The translations under genes were made by a program, and so were the position numbers. DNA of 64,000 nucleotides from Balneola sp. (GTDB lineage Bacteria; Bacteroidota; Rhodothermia; Balneolales; Balneolaceae): NCBI GenBank assembly GCA_017643645.1, contig JAEPNB010000004.1:240090-304089 (forward strand). The letters run 5' to 3'. This document shows positions 18,627-26,988 of the stretch, piece after piece (the first letter of the stretch is position 1; every line of letters starts with the position of its first letter). Under the pieces are notes generated by a model that saw nothing but the letters and a program-made list of their open reading frames with translations, ran no database searches and had not been told where the DNA came from.

Positions 18627-21600
18627 CTAATCATTCACTTCCTTTAATAGTTCTTCGATCGCTCTTTCAAGTTGCTGATCTCTACCTGAATTTATTACTC
18701 CGGGCATATTCTTAACTTTTACATCCGGTTCGGTTTGCAGATTTTCCATCCAGCGGCCGGCTTTGTCTTTAGCACTTACCGGAACTACTCCCCAATAACC
18801 ACCGTTGGGTAAACCTTCCCAACCTGCCCAACTACAAGTACCGGGAACAGGCATTCCTAAGGTAATTCCAATCTTCAGATCCGTATAACCCTGAGCATAA
18901 CAATGACCATCAGAATAATTACTTTCGTTAAACATGGTAAGTGTAGGTTTGGTCCAGCGGGATGTCGGCTCTCCTCCAACAACTTTAGCTTCTGTAGCAT
19001 AGGTAATGAATTCCTCCCCTGTAAAGAACATGGCTAGATCTGCAACCAAATCACCACCGCCATTAAATCGGGTATCCACGATGATCCCTTTTGCTTCCAG
19101 ATATTTACCCAACATATCTTCGTAAATATCCCGATAAGGACCGTCTCCCATTCCGGGAATGTGAACATAGCCTAACTGACCATTACTTTTTTCCCAGACT
19201 TCTTTTTCATTCATTCGCACAAAGCGATCGTATAATAAACCTCGTTCTGCTCCTAAAGAAATCGGCTTCACGGTAACCTGTTTGGCATTTTTTCCTTTAC
19301 TGTCTGTGACTTCAAGCAATGTAAATTTATCTGCTTTTCGGTTCAGATAACTTGCCATATCTCTGTTTGCTGAAACCGTTTCGCCGTCAATTTTTTGGAT
19401 GATCATTCCTGCTTCGATCTCTAAAGCTTCTTTATCCAGCGGACCACCATCAATAACTTCTGTGATCTTAATTCCATCGCCTTTATGATTGTAATCCCAG
19501 AATATTCCAAGAGAAGCCGTTGCATCACCGTTTTCGATATTGTTACTATATCCTGCTCCTGCGTGAGAAACATTCAATTCTCCAAGCATTTCGGATAGCA
19601 CTTCTGCAAACTCGTATCCATTGGAAGTATGTGGCACATATTTCTGATATTCTTCATACAGCATATCCCAGTCGTTTCCGTGGAAAGTTGGCTCATAGAA
19701 AATATTCTTGGTTCTGATATACACATGCTCGAACATTTTTTGCCTTTCTTTGTCCGCATCGTATTCCATTTCTCCGGAAATCGAAATTCCTTTTGTACTA
19801 CCGCCGGAAAGATCCACTTTTGAAATTCTACCGCTGCTTAGTAAATACAAATTTTCCATTTTTTTGTCCCAAACCAAGCTACCGCCACCGGTATTCAAGC
19901 CGATCAATTTCTTAGTATCCCGAGTTCTGAGCTCAGTTTCCCAAAGATCGTATCTTCCCTCAAATCTGGATAAGTAATACAATTTCTCACCATCTTTTGA
20001 AAGCGAAGCATCAGAAAGATTACTGGAATGAATGGTAAGTTTAGCTTTTCTATCCTTCATTCCATCCCAATCAAATTCAAGAGATTTTACTTCCTCTTTT
20101 TTCTCATCCTTCTTTTCGTCTTCTTTTTTGTCTTCGGATTCTTCATCCTTCTTATTCGCTTTTTCGATCTCTTGCATCAACTCATAATCTTCTTTACTCA
20201 TGCGGAATTTATCCCAGGCATCCTGATCAAAAAACATGGCATACACATCTGATTGACTGCTTCCGCTGGTGGCATAGCTTTTCAATCCGTCTCTGTTACT
20301 GAACCAGATCATCTGCTTTCCTTCATTCATCCATTTCGGAGAATAATCGTAATAACCACTTTCTGTCAGGTTGATTCTTTCTTTACCATCTGCTGATAAA
20401 AGCAATACTTCGCTGTTATTCAATAGCTTATTCCAATCTACCAGTAACCATTTGCTATCCGGACTCCAGGTAAAGTATTTGTCTCCATCGCGCATGTGAA
20501 ACAGATCTTCCGGAGTTAACAGATCTACCGTATTTCCTGATTCAACATCCTGAATTCGGAGTGTTCTTCTTCCTGCAATGTAAGCCAGCTTCTTCCCATC
20601 AGGAGAATACTCAGGCAGGTAATTGTCTTCTTTTGTTTCAACTACGGCTTCTTCTTTCAAAAGCGTTGAAGCAAAGAAAAACGGTTCTTCTTCTCTTACT
20701 TTTTCTGATTTGTAGATGCTCCACTTTCCGTTTCTTTCGCTGGAATACACTAAACTTTTTCCATCGGGAGTGAAAGTGATGAATCGCTCTGTTTCGGGAG
20801 TATTGGTAATTCTTTTGGTAAGTGAACCATCGATAGAAGTCACGAATACTTCTCCACGAGCTACAAATGCAATTTCTTTTCCATTGGGATGAACAGCCAT
20901 TTCCTGAACACCACCGTTGATAGTGATGAACTTATCAGAATTGCTCTTTTCCTGAGTTCTGATGTTCACGTTCACTTTCTTTGGCTGCTCTCCTTCTTTC
21001 ATGGTATACAGTTCGCCATCGTATCCGAATGAAAGCGTTCCATTTCCCATACTTAAGAAACGAACCGGATGCAGATCAAAATTGGTCAACTGAGTATTTT
21101 GTGAAGGATTAGCCAATGAAAGCTTATGGACATTAAAGCTGCCGCTTTCCTCACTCAGGTAATACAAAGATTTCTCATCTGCACTGTAAATTGGCTGACG
21201 ATCTTCCCCTTCAAAACTGGTGATCATTTTATGAGCTTTACTCTTGGTATCGTAGGTCCAGATATCTCGTGTGATGGAAGAAGTGTGATGTTTTCTCCAC
21301 TCATTCTCTCCTCCCTTTTTATCATGATACACCATCTGTGATCCATCTTTATTTACCTGAACAAATTCTGCAGTAACGGTAAATATCTGATCAACCCGTC
21401 CACCGTTTACCGGAACGGAATACAACTCAGGTTGAGATCCTGTCGGGTACTGACGATGTTCTTTGGTATCCATTCGAAGCGCTCCGAAAACAATATTCTT
21501 TCCATCTGCCGAAAAAGTAAACGGCTTTTCATCATTAGAATGAAAAGTCAATCTCTTTGCAGCTCCGCCTTGAGCACTCATCATATAGATATCAAAATTT

Positions 21601-21857
21601 CCGTACCGATCGGAAGCAAAAGCAATGGACTTTCCGTCTTTGCTCCAAACCGGCATATAATCGTGAGCTTCATGGAAAGTAAGTTGAGTGGCATCTCCAC
21701 CGGTTGACGCTACTGAATATAAATCACCTTTATACGTAAAGACGATGGTTGAGCCATCCGGCGAAATAGTTTGATAACGGATCCATTGTGGATTGGTTTG
21801 TGCAAAAGTGATGCTTGAAAATAATAATACAAAACAAGCGTATAGAAATGATTTCAT
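18627..21857 (-). CDS. Tricorn-like S41 protease with TolB-type propellers and PDZ domain
   Basis: This 1076-residue exported protein has a signal peptide to about residue 19. Two propeller regions (about 25-310 and 315-700) carry repeated TolB/WD40-like blades such as MPVWSKDGKSIAFASDR. An acidic/lysine-rich low-complexity linker near 565-595 is followed by a core and PDZ segment (about 800-870) and the S41 tail protease with DTRFNGGGDLVAD and NESNYSDGH, where the Ser of SDG fits the nucleophile position. Tricorn proteins shorten peptides released by other proteases. The signal peptide implies a periplasmic location, unlike archaeal Tricorn. It is monocistronic and has its own terminator. 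Confidence 0.88.
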   Translation of the reverse strand: MKSFLYACFVLLFSSITFAQTNPQWIRYQTISPDGSTIVFTYKGDLYSVASTGGDATQLTFHEAHDYMPVWSKDGKSIAFASDRYGNFDIYMMSAQGGAAKRLTFHSNDEKPFTFSADGKNIVFGALRMDTKEHRQYPTGSQPELYSVPVNGGRVDQIFTVTAEFVQVNKDGSQMVYHDKKGGENEWRKHHTSSITRDIWTYDTKSKAHKMITSFEGEDRQPIYSADEKSLYYLSEESGSFNVHKLSLANPSQNTQLTNFDLHPVRFLSMGNGTLSFGYDGELYTMKEGEQPKKVNVNIRTQEKSNSDKFITINGGVQEMAVHPNGKEIAFVARGEVFVTSIDGSLTKRITNTPETERFITFTPDGKSLVYSSERNGKWSIYKSEKVREEEPFFFASTLLKEEAVVETKEDNYLPEYSPDGKKLAYIAGRRTLRIQDVESGNTVDLLTPEDLFHMRDGDKYFTWSPDSKWLLVDWNKLLNNSEVLLLSADGKERINLTESGYYDYSPKWMNEGKQMIWFSNRDGLKSYATSGSSQSDVYAMFFDQDAWDKFRMSKEDYELMQEIEKANKKDEESEDKKEDEKKDEKKEEVKSLEFDWDGMKDRKAKLTIHSSNLSDASLSKDGEKLYYLSRFEGRYDLWETELRTRDTKKLIGLNTGGGSLVWDKKMENLYLLSSGRISKVDLSGGSTKGISISGEMEYDADKERQKMFEHVYIRTKNIFYEPTFHGNDWDMLYEEYQKYVPHTSNGYEFAEVLSEMLGELNVSHAGAGYSNNIENGDATASLGIFWDYNHKGDGIKITEVIDGGPLDKEALEIEAGMIIQKIDGETVSANRDMASYLNRKADKFTLLEVTDSKGKNAKQVTVKPISLGAERGLLYDRFVRMNEKEVWEKSNGQLGYVHIPGMGDGPYRDIYEDMLGKYLEAKGIIVDTRFNGGGDLVADLAMFFTGEEFITYATEAKVVGGEPTSRWTKPTLTMFNESNYSDGHCYAQGYTDLKIGITLGMPVPGTCSWAGWEGLPNGGYWGVVPVSAKDKAGRWMENLQTEPDVKVKNMPGVINSGRDQQLERAIEELLKEVND

Positions 21858-21966
21858 AGATCCCGAAAATTAGTTTATAAAAGAAAATATATACGAATGT
21901 ATGCAAAAAAGTTGAATGGGGGTTGTAAATAGTTTTTGAAGCTAAATCTAAAAACTATCCCTCGGA

Positions 21967-22011
21967 TCAAGCCGAGAACCGTCGGCTTGACCATCTCCCT
22001 TCGAAGGGAGA
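21967..22011. repeat. REP-like double palindrome
   Basis: Two adjacent inverted repeats fill the gap between convergent-facing regions. The first is tcaagccga/tcggcttga (21967-21975 and 21982-21990). The second is the perfect 18-base palindrome TCTCCCTTCGAAGGGAGA (21994-22011). The same 18-mer recurs at 51500-51517, showing that it is a dispersed repeat rather than a local terminator. The rest of this gap (21858-22056) shows nothing else recognisable. Confidence 0.65.
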
Positions 22012-22056
22012 TTGTTGTACTTCGATTAAAAAAATACTCTTAGAATTTCTTAAAAT

Positions 22057-22578
22057 TTATATCTCTGAAAAAATTATATCTAAAACTGTGGCAGTTTTAC
22101 CGTCTAAAGCTCTGACCTTACTTTCTACTTTTTGGTTCAATAAATCTTCTGGAATACTTTTAAAGTCTAATTTTTCAAAATAATCTGTAATTCTATTTTT
22201 GACTTCGATCATTTTTTCTGGAGTTTCTTTGACATAATCGTACCCATCCAACCATAGAATTTTTTTTCTTTTATTTAATTCGAATAAATAATATTCACCA
22301 AGTGAACTTATGAGTATTCGAATCAGATATCGTGCTTTAACTTCTAATTCCTCAATTCTTTTTCCATTATCCCGAGTGATGATATTTCCCTTTTTGTCTA
22401 AAAAGAATCTTAACTCTTGCGAAGCACCATAATTCATATCATCACCATGATATATCATGGTATTAAATGCACGTTCAGCATCTTCTTTGATTTTGAGAAT
22501 TTTAGATGTGAATTTTCCAGAGTAGTCTCTTTTGTTTTCACATGATTTAAGCACCAATTCTCTAAAATTATTACTCAT
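22057..22578 (-). CDS. Hypothetical protein downstream of the symporter
   Basis: This reading frame was not recognised. The chosen ATG (22578) gives 173 residues beginning MSNNFREL. The frame is open for 16 further codons upstream, but that would overlap the symporter gene, so the internal Met with an eight-base gap is preferred. The product is soluble, highly charged (many Lys, Glu and Asp), with no signal peptide or membrane segment, and has a central helix-rich stretch (ELEVKARYLIRILISSLGEYYLFEL). The composition is much more AT-rich than the symporter gene next to it, hinting at separate origin. It is probably co-transcribed with the symporter, but a functional link is not shown. Confidence 0.6.
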   Translation of the reverse strand: MSNNFRELVLKSCENKRDYSGKFTSKILKIKEDAERAFNTMIYHGDDMNYGASQELRFFLDKKGNIITRDNGKRIEELEVKARYLIRILISSLGEYYLFELNKRKKILWLDGYDYVKETPEKMIEVKNRITDYFEKLDFKSIPEDLLNQKVESKVRALDGKTATVLDIIFSEI

Positions 22579-22585
22579 AATTAAA

Positions 22586-24349
22586 TCACCTCGGATACCT
22601 AATCCCCTCCACCATTTCCTGAACATCTTCCGGTGGATCGGGGTAAAATGATTTAACGCTTAAAGCTACGATCAGATTGATCAACATTCCGAAGGTTCCG
22701 ATTCCTTCCGGAGAAATACCAAACCACCAGTTTTCAGGAATATTTAATTCAGGAAAAGCGATCTTGAAATAGATGATGTAGGCCAGCGTGAATATCAATC
22801 CGGCAATCATTCCGGCGAGAGCGCCTTGCTTGTTCATCTTTTTGTAGAAAATTCCCAAAATAATTGCAGGGAAGAACGAAGCCGCCGCTAAACCAAAGGC
22901 AATAGCCACAACCTGGGCTACAAATCCCGGGGGATTAATTCCAAAATATCCGGCAACAACAACTGCCACTGCAGCAGCAATTCTTGCATATCGTAATTCA
23001 GCTTTATCAGTAATATCTTTGTTGAACTGCTTTTTGATCAGATCATGAGAAACTGACGTCGAGATCACCAAAAGTAATCCCGCTGCGGTTGAAAGTGCTG
23101 CTGCCAATCCACCGGCTGCAACCAGAGCTGCTACCCAAGCAGGCAAACCTGCGATCTCAGGATTAGCCAATACCATTATGTCCCGATCTACATATAACTC
23201 GTTGTTGTTAGCTGTCACTTCATTAGAGATCATCACCTGATTATTGGCTCCTCTTCTGATATCCAATCCGTCCCGAATAATATCCGGAGCTCCAACAATG
23301 GCTGCTCCCGGTGCATAATTGATAATTCCATCCTCGTTTTTATCCACCCAATTTAACAGCGCCGTTTCTTCCCAAGTGCTGAACCATGGAGGCATTTCTT
23401 CATACGGTTGTTCGCTTACTGTTTCGATCAGATTTGTTCTGGCAAACACCGCTATTGCAGGAGCGGTTGTATAAAGAATTGCTATAAAGATCAGTGCATA
23501 TCCTACAGAAATTCTGGCATCTTTTACTTTTGGAACGGTGAAGAATCGAACGATCACATGTGGAAGTCCCGCTGTACCCACCATCAACGCCACGGTTATA
23601 AAAAATACATCCTGCATACTTTTGGTACCTGAAGTGTACTCAGCAAAACCTAATTCTGTATGCAATTGATCCAGTTTGTCTAACAAATACATTCCTGAGC
23701 CATCCGTAACCGTAGAACCAAATCCGATTTGAGGAATCGGGCTTCCGGTTAGTTGCATCGAAATGAAAAATGCCGGCACCATAAAGGCAAAGATCAACAC
23801 GCAATACTGAGCGACTTGTGTATAGGTAATTCCCTTCATTCCCCCCAAAACGGCGTAAAAGAAAACGATCGCCATTCCGATGATCACTCCCCAGAAAATA
23901 TCTACTTCCAGAAATTTTGAAAATACAAGTCCAACTCCACGCATTTGTCCGGCTACGTAAGTAAAGGAGACGATCAGAGCACAAATTACAGCAACAGTTC
24001 TTGCTGTATTTGAATAGTAGCGATCACCGATAAAATCAGGGACTGTAAACTTTCCGAACTTTCTCAGATACGGAGCTAGTAACAATGCCAACAACACATA
24101 ACCACCAGTCCATCCCATCAGATAAACAGTTCCGTCGTAACCCATGAATGAGATCAATCCCGCCATGGAAAGAAATGAAGCGGCCGACATCCAATCTGCT
24201 GCTGTTGCCATTCCATTTGTTAACGGATTAACAGCTCCTTCAGCTACATAAAATTCACTCGTTGATCCTGCCCGAGACCAAATCGCGATTCCGATGTAAA
24301 GAGCAAAAGTGATTCCAACAAGAATATAAGTCCATACTTGAACATCCAT
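22586..24349 (-). CDS. Sodium:solute symporter (SSS family, acetate-permease-like large subunit)
   Basis: This 587-residue inner-membrane protein has about 13-14 hydrophobic segments and the SSS signatures: the N-terminal SEFYVAEGAVNPLTNGMATAADWMSAASF region (residues 30-58), the GGMKGITYTQVAQY stretch (about 168-181) and the GLAAALSTAAGLLLVIS motif (about 410-426). An inserted hydrophilic loop (about 310-390) is typical of the subgroup that pairs with a DUF4212 small subunit, whose gene directly precedes it with a one-base overlap. The group is thought to import short organic acids such as acetate with sodium, but the substrate cannot be read from sequence. Confidence 0.9.
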   Translation of the reverse strand: MDVQVWTYILVGITFALYIGIAIWSRAGSTSEFYVAEGAVNPLTNGMATAADWMSAASFLSMAGLISFMGYDGTVYLMGWTGGYVLLALLLAPYLRKFGKFTVPDFIGDRYYSNTARTVAVICALIVSFTYVAGQMRGVGLVFSKFLEVDIFWGVIIGMAIVFFYAVLGGMKGITYTQVAQYCVLIFAFMVPAFFISMQLTGSPIPQIGFGSTVTDGSGMYLLDKLDQLHTELGFAEYTSGTKSMQDVFFITVALMVGTAGLPHVIVRFFTVPKVKDARISVGYALIFIAILYTTAPAIAVFARTNLIETVSEQPYEEMPPWFSTWEETALLNWVDKNEDGIINYAPGAAIVGAPDIIRDGLDIRRGANNQVMISNEVTANNNELYVDRDIMVLANPEIAGLPAWVAALVAAGGLAAALSTAAGLLLVISTSVSHDLIKKQFNKDITDKAELRYARIAAAVAVVVAGYFGINPPGFVAQVVAIAFGLAAASFFPAIILGIFYKKMNKQGALAGMIAGLIFTLAYIIYFKIAFPELNIPENWWFGISPEGIGTFGMLINLIVALSVKSFYPDPPEDVQEMVEGIRYPR

Positions 24350-24615
24350 TATACGTCCTCCTCGTTTACACCGAATTTCTTATCTAAACGATTCATCAGG
24401 TATACATAGATAAATATAAGCACCACAAACACATAGATAGATCCTTGTTGAGCGAACCAGAATCCTAGTTTGAATCCACCCATCTTAAAATTATTGAGCC
24501 AGGGAGCGAGTAAAATTCCGAATCCGTACGAAACGGTAAACCAGATACTTAATAATACGCTCAGATACTGGAGATTCTTTTTCCAGTAGCCTTTCAGGTC
24601 TTTTTCTTGTGTCAT
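24349..24615 (-). CDS. DUF4212 small subunit of the sodium:solute symporter
   Basis: This 88-residue protein has two membrane helices (about 17-35 and 55-76) separated by a short loop with APWLNNFKMGGFKLGFWFAQQGS, the hallmark of DUF4212. Proteins of this family are encoded immediately before a long SSS transporter and are taken to be an accessory subunit. Its stop overlaps the start of the transporter by one base, so expression is coupled. A clear ribosome-binding site (cggagg) precedes the ATG on the minus strand. Confidence 0.88.
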   Translation of the reverse strand: MTQEKDLKGYWKKNLQYLSVLLSIWFTVSYGFGILLAPWLNNFKMGGFKLGFWFAQQGSIYVFVVLIFIYVYLMNRLDKKFGVNEEDV

Positions 24616-24787
24616 TATCCTCCGAAATTATTCACCAAGAGTATGAGGTTTTTCGATTAATGAAGCAAATTGTGATGGTTGTGATTAGACTAATCAATAA
24701 CCTGAATCTTGTGTTGCTTTTAAAATCCGGGAACAAAAGTTCACAGAAACATTATACCCGCTATTACCATTAACTTACTCTCTCGAT

Positions 24788-25516
24788 ATGAAATCACTAT
24801 TTTTTCTTTTAGCTGCTTCAATATTATTCTTCCTGAACTGTACTACAATGGGCGCCGGAGGATATTCTTCATATCCATCGGTATATATGAATGAAGAACC
24901 TTTATTAGCAAAGTCCTTATTTGCTTCTGACAACGCTATTATTTCACAGGCTGCTATCGACACTATTCTTTCCAGTCGCATTAAAATTCCCGAAAATTCA
25001 AAGGTGGCTTTAATTAAATTTGCAGGTCCAACAGAACATAATTCATCTACTTACGGATACGGTTACTGGAGGTCGGAAGCCTATTTAAAACTTCAGCAAT
25101 CGTATGTTGATACGTTAACCTCCAAAATTGAACATTCGAGTAAAATTAACTCGGTTTCAGTTTTGCCATCCCTTTTGACTCCGCAAAGTCCGACAATACC
25201 GGTATTAAGAGAAGCATCAGTAAGGCTTCAATCTCCGCTTTTGGTCATATACAGAATCAACAGCGACATTTATGAAGAATACCGGGTGTTCAGAGCTAAC
25301 AAATCTAAAGCTTATGCCACTGTTGAAGTTGTATTACTGGATGTAAGAACAGGGATAATCCCTTTTACCTCTATCGTTACCAGAGAATATCAATCTTCAA
25401 AAAGTAAAGAAGACACCAATGACAGAGATCTGATAAGAAGAACTGAACAAGAAGCCGTGAACAGAGCTTTAGAAAAAGTAGCTGAAGAATTGATCCATTA
25501 TTTAAATACTAATTAA
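24788..25516 (+). CDS. Hypothetical lipoprotein
   Basis: The 242-residue product begins with a lipoprotein signal (hydrophobic to residue 17, lipobox FFLNC with Cys18). The mature part is mixed alpha/beta with a segment of the form KVALIKFAG (about 77-85), a central LLVIYRINSDIYEEYRVF (about 154-171) and a strand VEVVLLDVRTGIIPFTSIV (about 178-196). This pattern of predicting periplasmic lipoproteins that sense or assemble envelope parts is only an impression, and no family was recognised. It is divergent from the symporter operon and followed, after 91 bases, by another plus-strand lipoprotein. Confidence 0.75.
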   Translation: MKSLFFLLAASILFFLNCTTMGAGGYSSYPSVYMNEEPLLAKSLFASDNAIISQAAIDTILSSRIKIPENSKVALIKFAGPTEHNSSTYGYGYWRSEAYLKLQQSYVDTLTSKIEHSSKINSVSVLPSLLTPQSPTIPVLREASVRLQSPLLVIYRINSDIYEEYRVFRANKSKAYATVEVVLLDVRTGIIPFTSIVTREYQSSKSKEDTNDRDLIRRTEQEAVNRALEKVAEELIHYLNTN

Positions 25517-25607
25517 TTACCCTCATAAAATTTCGTTGATCAAATTCTTTCGGAGATTCGATTAATAGATTACTTTAAATGTAATCCGTCGCTAATTCTA
25601 TATAGTT

Positions 25608-26819
25608 ATGAATCTTCACAAGACTTTTATCTATTGCTTTTTGTTTCTATATGGAATGATCTCTGCTTGTTCTTCTAATTCGTCTCATAAAATGGATAAG
25701 CAGTTTCAGTCAATCCTATCAGATCCAAGTTTGGTAAATTTTCCCGGGGTTATTTTAGCAGTTTATGATATGAAAACAGACTCGAAATGGATCGGTGTTA
25801 AAGGTTTAGCAGATATAGAAGATGCCACACCAATGGAAGAACAAAGCCGATTTCATGTAGGCAGTGTAACTAAATTATACACAGCAGTTGCTGTTTTAAA
25901 ATTGATAGATGAAGGGAAGTTGTCATTGAAAACTAAGGTGACTGATATTTTGGATTCGCCAATCATCTACAACATTCCGTACATAACTCAAATTGAAGTA
26001 AAACATCTTTTAGATCATTCGAGTGGAATTTATGGATTTAATAATGATATGGAGTACATCGAGTCAATGCTGGGTGAAACTTCAAAAACCGGTGAAGTAT
26101 GGGCTAAAGAAGAATTGATCGCTTTGGCTGACAGCTCCAGAGCAGAACCTTTTGGGGAACCTGAAACCGGGTCGTATTACGGAGATACAAACTATGTATT
26201 ACTTGATATGATCGTAGAAAAAGTAGCGGGCATAAGTTTAAGAGAATACATTACAGATGAATTCATTATTCCACTTAGACTTTCTAATACAGGCTACTTT
26301 GATGTATCTCCTGATCCAAATCAGTTTGAAATTTCAGCTACTACACAAGGTTATATCAAAAACTCTGAAATCATTGAATCTATTATTAACATTTCTGATC
26401 GTTTTCCCCGCCTCCAAGACAGTTTGATCAACACTACAAATGCCGGAGAGCAAATAGATGGTGGAGCTGCAATCATAAGTAATACAGATGATTTGATCAC
26501 TTTCTCGAGTGCATTATACAGTGGGGAATTACTTTCCGAAAAAAGTATGGATTTTCTACTTGCAGTCAATGATTCACTAAAAGAACAGGAGAAGGGTACT
26601 GATGAACAACGAATTTTAAGAACTTATAATCGAGATTCAGGTATCGTTTACACTTCTCAGGGAGATGGTCCTTCAGGTTTTCACAGCGTTCTGGCTTATG
26701 ATCCAGATACTAAATTGATTATCGTAGCTTATACAAATGTATTCGGTTACTTCAATGAACATAATATTTTGCTCAATATGGTTGACCGGATTATTAAAAT
26801 AAGTGAATATGGTAGCTGA
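25608..26819 (+). CDS. Serine hydrolase lipoprotein (class C beta-lactamase-like)
   Basis: This 403-residue lipoprotein (lipobox with Cys21) belongs to the beta-lactamase-related serine hydrolases. The nucleophile motif SxxK is S86-V-T-K89, within RFHVGSVTKLYTAV. The second motif, usually YxN, reads Y191-G-D193 (SYYGDTNYVLLD), so the Asn is replaced by Asp. The third motif region is GPSGFHSVLAY near residue 345. Members act as D-amino-acid peptidases, esterases or EstB-like enzymes, and few are true beta-lactamases. No resistance context is visible. It is likely anchored in the outer membrane facing the periplasm. Confidence 0.88.
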   Translation: MNLHKTFIYCFLFLYGMISACSSNSSHKMDKQFQSILSDPSLVNFPGVILAVYDMKTDSKWIGVKGLADIEDATPMEEQSRFHVGSVTKLYTAVAVLKLIDEGKLSLKTKVTDILDSPIIYNIPYITQIEVKHLLDHSSGIYGFNNDMEYIESMLGETSKTGEVWAKEELIALADSSRAEPFGEPETGSYYGDTNYVLLDMIVEKVAGISLREYITDEFIIPLRLSNTGYFDVSPDPNQFEISATTQGYIKNSEIIESIINISDRFPRLQDSLINTTNAGEQIDGGAAIISNTDDLITFSSALYSGELLSEKSMDFLLAVNDSLKEQEKGTDEQRILRTYNRDSGIVYTSQGDGPSGFHSVLAYDPDTKLIIVAYTNVFGYFNEHNILLNMVDRIIKISEYGS

Positions 26820-26988
26820 AGTTTTGTAATCTTAATTCTTAATACAATAATCTCTGTTTGATGCCGGTGTAAATTATTGATAACGAGATGAAACAAGTTG
26901 TAAAGGGAATTGCTCCAATTCGATTTTTTATATATCTGCTAAGAATTAGTTCGTAAAAGTTAGTGACCATACTCTTTAATCACACACC

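Noticed and set aside
19520..21707. Several plus-strand open frames of 60-91 codons opposite the Tricorn-like gene
   Set aside because: They are antisense shadows of a strongly conserved coding region and show no domains or ribosome-binding sites.
22579..22626. Upstream extension of the 22057 gene into the symporter gene
   Set aside because: It would overlap the coding end of the transporter by 41 bases and adds a Trp/Arg-rich segment derived from another frame; the downstream ATG is cleaner.
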